DNA from: Sandaracinus sp.
Lineage (GTDB): Bacteria; Myxococcota_A; Polyangia; Polyangiales; Houyiibacteriaceae
Length of the DNA: 44,439 nt
Reading direction: 5' to 3'
Assembly: GCA_002699025.1 (NCBI GenBank)
Contig: PABA01000235.1
Location: 109,877-154,315, forward strand
Positions 16,718 to 25,400 of the stretch are shown here, piece after piece. Under the pieces are notes generated by a model that worked only from the letters and a program-made list of their open reading frames with translations, did no database searches and was not told the origin of the DNA. Position 1 is the stretch's first letter. Each line of letters begins with the position of its first letter. The position numbers and the translations under genes were made by a program.

Positions 16718-18748
16718 TCAGTCGAGGGTGCCGCCGAGCTCCCAGGCCCAGAGCCGCTCGAGCAGGCGCTCGGTCGCGGTGGCCAGGTGCCGGCGATAGG
16801 TGCTGAACGCCATCCCCAGATCGTCGGCCACCGCCAGCTGCTTCGCGGCCTCTTCCACGTAGGTCCGCCGGAGCAGCTCCCGATGCCCCTCCGGGCCCGC
16901 GAGCGCGTCCATCGCGCGCTCGAGCGTCGCCCGAAGCCGCTCGCCCGCCTCGAGCGTCCCGGGCCGCGCCCCCTGCCGCACGACGAGCGGCGCCTGCGCG
17001 AGCGGCGAGCGCTTCAGCCGCTCCGGCTGGCGGAGGCGCTTCAGCGCCTTCCGCGCCGCGGCGTCGAAGGCCTCCCGGTCGAGGATCGCGACCGCCGCCG
17101 GATGCACCGGCGGAGCCGTCACGTCTCCGGCCAGCCCACGCAGGAAGCGGCGAAACCACAGGCTCGGCGGCTCGACGCGCCAGTCGTGGCCGAACACGCC
17201 GAGCTCCACCCCGCCGAGCGCGCTGCGCGAGAGCAGCTCGTGCGTGATCTCCGGCCGCTTCGCCCAGCGCTCCGGCTCGTGGTGCACGGCGGCGCCGACG
17301 GTCACGCCGGGCGAGAAGGCGAGGCGCTGGCTCAGGAGCGCGATGAGCTGCCCGAGCGCCTGATCCGAGCGCTGACCGTGCTCGAGCGAGAGCCACCAGC
17401 GACAGAGCAGCAGCCGCTCGCCCCTTCGGAGCGGCGCCCGCTCGTCGAGCGCGCGCAGGAGATCGGCGAGCACCGGGTCCGCCTCGCTCCGCGTCGTCGC
17501 CTCCTCCCGGCGGAAGCTCCCGAAGAGCGCGAAGGCCTGCGGCGCGCCGTCCTGGCCCCGGTACACGATCACCTCGCTTCGCGCGTCGTCCAGCCAGCGC
17601 TCGGCGATGGCCCGCGCCTCGGCGCCCTCGTGCCGCTCGATCGCGTCGAGGAGGGGCGGCCGGTCGCTCGGCCGGAGCGCGTCCGGGTAGGCGCTCGGGT
17701 GGCTCCCCACGCCGAAGCGCTGGACGACCGGGCTGTCGCGCAGCGTGTAGAGCGCGTCGTAGATCAGCTCGCCCGCCCGGGCCGGTCCCGACGTGTCGCG
17801 CGCCCCGATCGGGGCGAGGCGCTCCGCGTAGGCGTCGATGGCCCGATCCCGCAGCGCGACCATGCGCTCCGGCGCGCGGCTCCCGAGGTGCCCGTGGAGC
17901 GCGTCGGCGAGCACGGCGTGCAGGCGCAGGCCCCGCGGCGAGGGCATGGCGAAGGCGCGGCCGGCGAGCCAGTCGAAGATCTCCGTCACGTCCTCCCGCT
18001 CGAGCATGGCCGCGAGGAGCGGCGCCGTGAGCCGCTGCACCAGCGCCGCCGCGTGGAGCGCCCGCGCGTGGTCCGGCGTCGGCGCCTCCCGCACCAGGGC
18101 GTCGGCGAGCCGCGTCAGCACGCCGGCGACCTGGGACTCGCGGAGCTCCTCCAGGCCCGCCGTGCTCTGCGCGAGGAGCGCGAGGGCGAGCGGCCAGCCC
18201 GCCGAGGCCTCGACGATCTGCTCGTGGAGCGCCTCGTCGACCTCCTGCCGCGCGAGGTAGGTGCGGCACGCCGCCTCCGAGAGCGGCTCGAGCCGATGCT
18301 GGGTCGCGAGCGCGCGCCAGCCCCGGTCGTTCACCCACGGCGGCGAGAGCGGCCGGCGGCCCAGCGTCACCACGCGCGCGTGGTCCGGGAGGCTCGGCAG
18401 GAAGCTCTCGCGCAGCCAGCTCTCGAGGGCGCCGAGGGCGCCGAGCGAATCGAGGATCAGGAGATCCCACGGACCGGCGAGGGCGTCGCTCAGGCTGGCG
18501 AGCGAGCCGCGCGCGTCGAGGGCGTCCACGAGCCGCACGGCGTGACCGCTCTCGCGCGCCCGCGCCGCCAGCGCGCGACCCACCGTGCTCTTGCCCATGC
18601 CCGCGGGGCCGTGCACGTGCAGCAGCCGACGCGTCGGGTGCTCCAGGAGGGCGAGCCCGGCCTCCAGGGCGTCCTCGCGCCCGACGAAGGTCCGCGCGCG
18701 CTCGGTGCGGAGGCGCGCCCCCCAGCTCCCCTCGCTCTTCGACCCCAT
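16718..18748 (-). CDS. STAND/AAA-type ATPase, likely signalling or transcription regulator
   Basis: A protein of 676 aa from the ATG at 18748 (upstream frame lacks coding bias). An N-terminal 'FVGREDALEAGLALL' leads into Walker A GPAGMGKST (47-55), with Walker B-like 'WDLLILDSLGAL' (D100). 'VVTLGRRPLSPPWVNDRGWRALATQHRLEPLSEAACRTYLARQ' and 'EASAGWPLALALLAQ' resemble the sensor and winged-helix parts of MalT/LuxR-type STAND ATPases. The middle is mostly helical. The C-terminus ('AKQLAVADDLGMAFSTYRRHLATATERLLERLWAWEL') looks like a small helix-turn-helix-type module. It is divergent from the second multi-pass kinase over a 231-bp promoter region with two inverted repeats. DNA binding is inference. 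Confidence 0.75.
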   Translation of the reverse strand: MGSKSEGSWGARLRTERARTFVGREDALEAGLALLEHPTRRLLHVHGPAGMGKSTVGRALAARARESGHAVRLVDALDARGSLASLSDALAGPWDLLILDSLGALGALESWLRESFLPSLPDHARVVTLGRRPLSPPWVNDRGWRALATQHRLEPLSEAACRTYLARQEVDEALHEQIVEASAGWPLALALLAQSTAGLEELRESQVAGVLTRLADALVREAPTPDHARALHAAALVQRLTAPLLAAMLEREDVTEIFDWLAGRAFAMPSPRGLRLHAVLADALHGHLGSRAPERMVALRDRAIDAYAERLAPIGARDTSGPARAGELIYDALYTLRDSPVVQRFGVGSHPSAYPDALRPSDRPPLLDAIERHEGAEARAIAERWLDDARSEVIVYRGQDGAPQAFALFGSFRREEATTRSEADPVLADLLRALDERAPLRRGERLLLCRWWLSLEHGQRSDQALGQLIALLSQRLAFSPGVTVGAAVHHEPERWAKRPEITHELLSRSALGGVELGVFGHDWRVEPPSLWFRRFLRGLAGDVTAPPVHPAAVAILDREAFDAAARKALKRLRQPERLKRSPLAQAPLVVRQGARPGTLEAGERLRATLERAMDALAGPEGHRELLRRTYVEEAAKQLAVADDLGMAFSTYRRHLATATERLLERLWAWELGGTLD

Positions 18749-18803
18749 CGGCCGGAACCTACCATCGCGCCGAGGCCCCACCGTCGGTGCTCGCCCCGAC
18801 GGT

Positions 18804-18820
18804 GTTCGGCGATTCCGAAC
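18804..18820. promoter_or_regulatory. Inverted repeat in the ATPase/kinase divergent region
   Basis: GTTCGG-5-CCGAAC is a perfect 6-bp-arm inverted repeat 56 bases before the ATPase start. A dimeric regulator site is possible. Confidence 0.35.
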
Positions 18821-18858
18821 GCGGGAGCGGACCTCCGAGCGTCGCAGCCGAACGCCAC

Positions 18859-18879
18859 CCGATTCGGACCGGGAATCGG
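18859..18879. promoter_or_regulatory. Second inverted repeat in the ATPase/kinase divergent region
   Basis: CCGATTC-7-GAATCGG has perfect 7-bp arms midway between the two divergent starts. It shares the (C)GATTC element with the neighbouring repeat at 18804-18820, which hints at one binding protein using both. Confidence 0.4.
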
Positions 18880-18979
18880 GGCCCGTCTCCGACACCGAGC
18901 GCCATCTCGTGGGGCCCGCGCGGTGGACGCGAGCCCCCGAGCATGCGCGAAGCGCCTCCGTCGCGGGTAGGGTGCGCGC

Positions 18980-20989
18980 GTGGCGGAGCTCACGACCGAG
19001 GCCCTCGAGGCGCACGCGCGGACGCTCTCGGCGCATCGCGAGTCCTTCGTGCACGCCCCCGGGGAGACGATCCGCCCGGCGGGCTCGGCGGCCGCGGCCG
19101 AGCAGGAAGCCCTCGCCTGGCTCGCGCGCTTCGAGGCGTCCCGGGGCGACGCGCTGAGCCTCGGCGAGCGTCTCGGCTCCGGCGGCATGGGGGTCGTGCG
19201 CGAGGCCCGGCAGGAGGCGCTCGGGCGCGCGGTCGCGGTCAAGACGCTCCGCGCGGACATGCGCGATCCGGCGCACGTCGTCCGCCTGCTCCGGGAGGCG
19301 TGGATCACCGGCGCCCTCGAGCACCCCAACGTCATCCCGGTCCACGCCCTGACGGTCGACGGGGAGGGCGCCCCGCAGGTCGTGCTCAAGAAGGTCGAGG
19401 GCGAGCCCTGGTCCTCGCTCCTCGCCGATCCGGAGCGCCTGCCCACGGAGGCCGCGCGCCGCGACCCGCTCGACTGGCACCTCGGCGTCCTCCGCTCCGT
19501 CTGCAACGCGCTCGCCTTCGCTCACTCGCGCGGCATCCTCCATCGCGACGTCAAGCCGGAGAACGTCCTCGTCGGCCCCTTCGGCGAGGTGTACCTGGCG
19601 GACTGGGGCATCGCCGTCGGCCTCCCGGGGCGCGTCGGCGGCCGCATCCCCACGCAGGCGGAGTCGGACGCGCTCGCGGGGACGCCTGCCTACATGGCGC
19701 CGGAGATGGTCCGCGGGGCGCCGGTCGACGAGCGCACGGACGTCTACCTGCTCGGCGCCACGCTCCACGAGATCCTCGCCGGGGCGCCGCCGCACGCGGG
19801 CCAGGGCATGCTCGCCATGCTCGGCAGCATCCTCACCACCGTTCCCGAGCCGCCCCCGGGCGCGCCGCCGGAGCTCGCGGAGGTGTGCCGCCGCGCGCTC
19901 GACCCCGAGCCGGCCGAGCGCTTCCCCAGCGTCGACGCCTTCGCCGAGGCCCTCGACGCCTTCCGCGCGCACCGCGTCGCGAGCCGGCTCGCGGAGGAGG
20001 CCGACGCGCGCCTCCAGGAGCTGCTCGCGCACCTCGAGCGCGACGGGGGGAAGGGCGACTCCGGCGAAGGGGACCGCGGCGGGGGAGACAGTGGCGAAGG
20101 AGACAGTGGCGAGGGAGACACCGGGGAGCGCGACGCCGTCCAGCGGGCCTTCGGCGCATGCCGCTTCGGCTACCTGAGCGCCCTGGAGGTCTGGCCCGGG
20201 AGCGAGCGGGCCCGGGCGGGGCTCGCGCGCGCCCTCGAGGCGATGATCGGCGCGCACCTCGATCGAGGCGACGCCGCCGCCGCCGCCGCCCTCGCCGCCG
20301 AGCATCCGGACCTGCCTCCGCCCCTCGGCGCGCGTCTGGAGGAGGCGCGCGCGGAGCGCGAGCGCGAGCAGGCGATGCTCGAGGCCGTGCGCCGCGAGCA
20401 GCGGGAGATGGATCCGCGCATCGGCCGGGGGCGGCGCCTCGCCTTCGCGCTCACCCTCGGGACCCTCTTCGCGATCGCGCCCGTCGCCGGCGGCCTCCGG
20501 ACCCAGGTCTTCGGCGTGCCCCAGGAGCCGCGCGAGCTGCTCTTCTGGCCCTCCTTCGGCCTCGTCGTCGCCCTCGTCGCCGGCGCCCGCTGGCGGCGCA
20601 CCCTCGTGGCGACCCGGCTGAACCGCCGCCTCATGGGGACCCTGATCTTCGCCATGGCGCTCCTGCTCGCCTTCCACCTCGGCGCCATCGCGCGGGGCCT
20701 CGACGTGGAGACGATCCAGGTCCTCGACATCGCGATCTTCTTCACGCTCACGAGCGTCCTCGTCGGCTTCGTCTCCCGGCGCCTCTGGCCGAGCGCGCTC
20801 GCCTTCGCGCTCGCCTTCGCCGTCGCGGTGGTCGATCCGGCGTGGCGTTGGGCCGCGCTGAGCGTCTCGAACTGGACGCTTTTCGCGAACTTTCTGCGAA
20901 TTTGGCCCCCGTTCGGGGGAGGCGCAGAGCAACAGTGCTCGGAAAGTGCTCAAACCCTGGAGGAGGGCGACGCGGGCCCGTACCTCTGA
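18980..20989 (+). CDS. Ser/Thr protein kinase with multi-pass C-terminal membrane domain (paralogue of 8745-10730)
   Basis: A protein of 669 aa from a GTG. The conserved N-terminal region ('ESFVHAPGETIRP', 'EALAWLARFEA') is followed by a kinase with G-loop GSGGMGVV, Lys88, HRDVKPEN (HRD 188-190), DWG (208-210) and 'GTPAYMAPEMV'. The acidic linker at about 355-385 is a short repeat (GEGDSGEGDTGERD). Then come 'AFGACRFGYLSALEVWPGSERARAGLARALEAMIGAHLDRGD' and about six hydrophobic segments ending 'SNWTLFANFLRIWPPF'. Linker aside, it aligns end to end with the kinase at 8745. DWG instead of DFG occurs in both, so it is a subfamily trait and not decay. It may be co-transcribed with the gene at 21033 (43-bp gap). 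Confidence 0.9.
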   Translation: MAELTTEALEAHARTLSAHRESFVHAPGETIRPAGSAAAAEQEALAWLARFEASRGDALSLGERLGSGGMGVVREARQEALGRAVAVKTLRADMRDPAHVVRLLREAWITGALEHPNVIPVHALTVDGEGAPQVVLKKVEGEPWSSLLADPERLPTEAARRDPLDWHLGVLRSVCNALAFAHSRGILHRDVKPENVLVGPFGEVYLADWGIAVGLPGRVGGRIPTQAESDALAGTPAYMAPEMVRGAPVDERTDVYLLGATLHEILAGAPPHAGQGMLAMLGSILTTVPEPPPGAPPELAEVCRRALDPEPAERFPSVDAFAEALDAFRAHRVASRLAEEADARLQELLAHLERDGGKGDSGEGDRGGGDSGEGDSGEGDTGERDAVQRAFGACRFGYLSALEVWPGSERARAGLARALEAMIGAHLDRGDAAAAAALAAEHPDLPPPLGARLEEARAEREREQAMLEAVRREQREMDPRIGRGRRLAFALTLGTLFAIAPVAGGLRTQVFGVPQEPRELLFWPSFGLVVALVAGARWRRTLVATRLNRRLMGTLIFAMALLLAFHLGAIARGLDVETIQVLDIAIFFTLTSVLVGFVSRRLWPSALAFALAFAVAVVDPAWRWAALSVSNWTLFANFLRIWPPFGGGAEQQCSESAQTLEEGDAGPYL

Positions 20990-21032
20990 GCGTGCCGCGA
21001 CCGATCGCGGCTTGTGCAGCAGGGAGGGAGCC

Positions 21033-22238
21033 GTGAGCCGAGAGCAGCATTCGAGCACGAGCGAGAGGACGGGGAGCGTGGCCGCGCGCGCTGCGTGGGC
21101 GCTGGCCGGAGTGATCCTCTTCCCTGCCGTCGCGTGGGCCGGCGTCTGCGAGGACGGCGGGCTCGAGGGCCGCTACCTCGAGCGCTGCCAGCGCGACGTG
21201 CGCATGTGCGGCCAGCGCTACCACGGCCGCGACGTGGCCCGCTGCGAGCAGACCGCCGTGCGCAACGGGCGGAGCCGGCAGGAGGCCGATGGCGCGCGCC
21301 AGGCCGAGGAGCAGGCCGAGCAGGCGGCGGGCGCCCAGTGCCGCAGCGACGCCTACACGCAGCAGTGCTTCGCGCTCCGCGAGCAGCAGAACCGGCTCTG
21401 CCGGAGCAGCGTGCTCGTTCGCTTCGACTCCTACGAGCGCGACGCGCAGGACCAGCAGGCGGCCGAGCTCCGCGAGAAGCTGCGGGCTTACCGCACGCTC
21501 GCGGGCCGCTACGCGTCGTTCCAGGAGCGCTACGGCGCGTGCCGGGACGAGCGGGGCGTGCGCTGCAGCTTGCCGCCGGGCGACGGAGGCTGCCCGCAGG
21601 CCGAGCAGGCCTGGCGCGAGGGCTGGCACGACTACGTCGCGTACTACGAGAACACGCGCCTCGCGGAGATGCGGCGCGAGGTGCAGCGCGTGGAGCGCGA
21701 GCGCGGCGCGACCGTGACCGGCTACAACCGCACCATGGACCGGGGCCTCCACGAGGCCGAGCTGATCGCCGAGGTGAACGAGGCCGTCGACTGGATCCGC
21801 GTCGAGCCGGCGCGCGTGCAGCGGCTCCTGCAGCAGGCGCGGGAGATGCACGAGGAGGTCATGGAGGCCTACGAGCGGCGCATCCGCAACGTGCGCTGCC
21901 CGCGCCCGCGGCGCCGCGGAGGGCCGACGCGGCGGCTGCGGCGCGTGACCGTCGAGCACCTGGCGAGCCTGCAGGACCAGCACCCGGACATGCGCGAGAC
22001 CGTGCACCAGTTCGGGCTCATGGGCCCCTCGCGCCGCTCCCGCGAGCCGCTCCGGGGGCTGACGCACGAGGACGTGCCCGCCGTCGCCTGCGTCGAGCAG
22101 GTCCGCGAGGAGCGCACCGTCTGCCGCATCTTCGAGGTGACGCTCCGCCGCACCAAGCCCGACGGAAGCGGCTGGGGCGAGTGGGGCTTCCACTCGATCG
22201 GCGGCGGTGAGCTCATGAACTGCGACCACCTCCGCTGA
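21033..22238 (+). CDS. Secreted Cys-containing helical protein of unknown function
   Basis: The start is the GTG at 21033, preceded by AGGGAGGGA (21021-21029). It gives about 401 aa with a signal peptide (ALAGVILFPAVAWA|G). The mature protein has scattered cysteines in a 'C-x-R/x-C' pattern ('ERCQRDVRMCGQRYHGRDVARCEQ') and long charged helices rich in Glu, Gln and Arg ('RLAEMRREVQRVERERGATV', 'VQRLLQQAREMHEEVMEAYERRI'), which suggest coiled coils. The C-terminus is more compact ('ACVEQVREERTVCRIFEVTLRRT'). No family is recognised. It lies 43 bp after the multi-pass kinase, so it could be a periplasmic partner or substrate of that signalling protein (inference from position only). Confidence 0.75.
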   Translation: MSREQHSSTSERTGSVAARAAWALAGVILFPAVAWAGVCEDGGLEGRYLERCQRDVRMCGQRYHGRDVARCEQTAVRNGRSRQEADGARQAEEQAEQAAGAQCRSDAYTQQCFALREQQNRLCRSSVLVRFDSYERDAQDQQAAELREKLRAYRTLAGRYASFQERYGACRDERGVRCSLPPGDGGCPQAEQAWREGWHDYVAYYENTRLAEMRREVQRVERERGATVTGYNRTMDRGLHEAELIAEVNEAVDWIRVEPARVQRLLQQAREMHEEVMEAYERRIRNVRCPRPRRRGGPTRRLRRVTVEHLASLQDQHPDMRETVHQFGLMGPSRRSREPLRGLTHEDVPAVACVEQVREERTVCRIFEVTLRRTKPDGSGWGEWGFHSIGGGELMNCDHLR

Positions 22239-22450
22239 GCGCCCCGGCGGGCCGCCCGGTCCGCCTCGCCGCGACCGGCGCCGCGCGTCGTCCGAGCGCG
22301 CCCGCGCCCCGGCCCGCCCGGCGCCCGACCCTCCTTCGATTCCCGCCGTCCCGCGCGACCGGTCTCACGCCGCGCTCGCCCCGGGAGGCCTCCGTCCAGA
22401 CCACCAAGCGCACCGCCCCCCTGACCGCCGCCCCCACGCAGGAGAACGAC
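22239..22450. other. Spacer before the RHS gene
   Basis: This 212-bp gap has high GC and no coding signal. AGGAG at 22440-22444 precedes the RHS GTG start by six bases. No convincing -35/-10 pair was found. Confidence 0.4.
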
Positions 22451-25400
22451 GTGACCTTCGCTCGCATCCTCATCCCGCTGCTCGCCTTCGGAACGCTCGC
22501 GCCCTCGCTCGCTCGGGCCCAGTGCGCGTCCACCCTCGAGCGCACGCGCGTGGTGCTGGAGCGCCTCGAGACGCTCGCGACCTACGAGGGGCAGCTCCCC
22601 GACGACGGCCACTACGCGGGCGACCTCGCCGCCGACTACGGCCAGATGCGGCTGGCGCTTCAGGGCGACGTCCAGCTCGGCGCCGAGCATGCGATGCAGA
22701 CGCTCGTGGAGTCCGGCTCGGAGGCCTGGTGCGAGCACCACGTCGGCGAGGCGGAGGCGGCCGCCGACGCCGGCGAGGCGATGCTCGTGGAGATCGCGCG
22801 GCTCTTGGCGCCGACGCTCTTCCCGGATGGGGGCCCCGTGCTCTACCTCGAGGGCTACGTCGTCCCGGCCGAGCTGCTCGACGAGGCGGAGTACCTGACC
22901 CCGCTCAGCTCGCCGCCGACGGCGGGGCCGGGCGACACCGTGCGGACGGCGCTCGCCGAGGCCCCGGACCTTCGGGCGGCCGGGCGCCGGATCACCGTCG
23001 CCGACGTGGTCCTCCGCGACCCCATCGTCGCCTACGGCCCCTCCGAGTCGCTCGGCGGCGGGGTCCGGAGCCACGGAGACCTGGCCGTGCTCTCGGGCGC
23101 CGTCGTCCGCTTCCGCGACGCGGAGCTGCTCGGCTCGGCGCTCTTCTGGTCTCCGGCAGCCAACCCGGCGTTCCGGGCGACGGCCCTCGCCGAGGGCAGC
23201 CTCCAGCGGCAGCGCAGGACCTTCGGGGACGACGGCGGGCCCATCCCGATCGCCACCGACATCTGTCCCTGCGGCAACCTGATCGAGTGCATGGCGGTCT
23301 CCGCCCTCTCGCCCTCGACCGTGGCGCCGCGCTTCGCCAACGCCACCTTCTGCCCGCCCGCGTACCGGGACTCGCCCCTCGAGCGGTCCTGGACCTACCA
23401 CCCGCTCGTCGGGATCGGTGGCGCCCCGGACGATGGCCCGGGCGGCGTCACGCCCTTCGGCGGTGGAGAGGGAGGGCCCGGGGAGCCCTGCGGAGGGGAC
23501 CTGCCCTTCCCGGACGCGCCGGGTGGCGGCGGCATCGGCGAGATGTGCCCGGACGTGTGCAGCCTCGACGAGTGCGTCGAGCCGAACCCGGAGGCGCCCG
23601 ACGTGACCGGCGGCGAGATCACCCTGCCGCAGGCCATGGTCGAGGAGTGCGGCGAGATCGCGACCCCCGGGAAGCTCATCGACGACGTCCCCAACTGCCC
23701 GCCCGACGCGCCGGATTGCTACGGCGGCTCGCCGAGCTTCGAGACCCTCTACGGGCGCTGGAGGGGGACGAGCGGCGACCTGATCGAGGGCACGCTCATG
23801 CCGCCCTGGTGCCTCGCGGCGATGCACGGGGGCGCCATGCCCGAGGAGTGCCTGAGCTCGGCCGAGGTGCGCACGAGCGACTGGTCGCTCGCCTGCGGGG
23901 AGGGGAACCCCCTCTGCGAAGGGCAGGAGGTGTGCACGTACGACGCCGCGGGTGAGGCGCGCTGCTTCCGCTGCGACCTCGACGGGCACTGCTCCGAGTG
24001 GACCGAGTCCGGCGGCGCGGCGGACGGGTCCTCCGGCTCCGGTGGAGACGCCGGCGCGGGCGAGGTCGACGGAGGCGCGGGCGAGGTCGACGGGGGAACG
24101 AGCGGGTCCGACGGAGGCATGGACGGCGGGACCGAGGACCCGGATGGCGGCACGCCGGAGCCGAGCTGCAACTGCGGGACCCTGAACGGCGAGTGTATGC
24201 CTTGCACGGCGGTTTCCTGTCGCTGCGGGGCGACCGCGGACGCCACGGCCTGCATCGAGTGTCCGCTGACCGAGCTCGCCGAGAACGCCGGGGACCTCCT
24301 CTGGACGGCCACCTTCATCGAAGGCCACGCGGCCGGTGTCGCGCTCGGGCGGGGCAACGAGCCGGAGGTCGCGCGCCGGCAGGGCGTGAGCAGCCTGCTC
24401 GCCGGGGCGTCGTCCGGGGCGGCGGCCGGGACGGGCGGACGCGGCAGCACGGGCGGTTCTGGCAAGCGCAGCGGCGGAGGCTCGAGCCCACGCCCGGGCC
24501 CCGGTGACCCGCCCGACCCCGATCCGGAAGGCTCGGACGACGGCTCCTGGGAGGACATCCTCCCCGACTTCCCCGACCCGGAGGACCCCGGCTCCTACGA
24601 CCCGGGCACCCCCGCCGAGCGCGGCGACCCGGTGCAGCTCTTGCGCGGCGACCACGTCTACCGGGCCGACGACCTCGACGGACCGCGGGACGCGCACCTG
24701 CCGGTTCGACTCACGCGCACCTACCGCTCGCAGGCCCCCTCCACGAGCCGGCTCGGGCGCAACTGGACCCACGTCTTCGAGGAGCGCCTCGAGATCGTCG
24801 ACCAGGACACGGGCGACGGGACGCTCCCCTTCTACTGCTACGCGACCCTGCCCGAGACGAGCTGCGTCTACCACGAGCGCGGCGATGGCGGCGGCGACGT
24901 CTACTACCTCGATCGCGCGCGGCCCGCGGGCACCTTCGTGCCCGAGGCGGGCGCCACCGGCATCGTGCGCATCGCCTGGGCCGACCCGGAGGATCCGGCC
25001 ACGAAGCGCTACCTCCATCGCGACGGGCGGGGCCTCGTGACCGAGTTCGACGTGCACGGTCGCGTGCTCCGGAAGGTCGACCCGGCCGGCAACGCGGTCC
25101 GCTACCTCTACGACGCGGACGGGCAGCTCCAGCGCGTGCTCGACGATCGGGGTCACGGCCTGCGCTTCGAGTACGGGCTCTTCGGCCTCCTCCGCGCCGT
25201 CGAAGACGTCGTCGCCGGGTCGGCGGCTCCGCGCCGCGTCGAGTACTGCTACGACCTCGCCATCGCGCCGAACGTGCCGGGCCTCACCGTCGACGAGGTG
25301 CTCGCGTCGGTGAACGCCCGGGACGCCGAGGGGCGGCCGCTCACCCGCGCGGCGCTCGAGGCGGACTGCTTCCACGTCACCGAGGCCGCCCCGACGCTCG

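Noticed and set aside
18749-21058. Long N-terminal extension of the STAND ATPase on the minus strand
   Set aside because: The frame stays open upstream only because it runs antisense to the second kinase; the coding bias and FVGRE motif begin at 18748.
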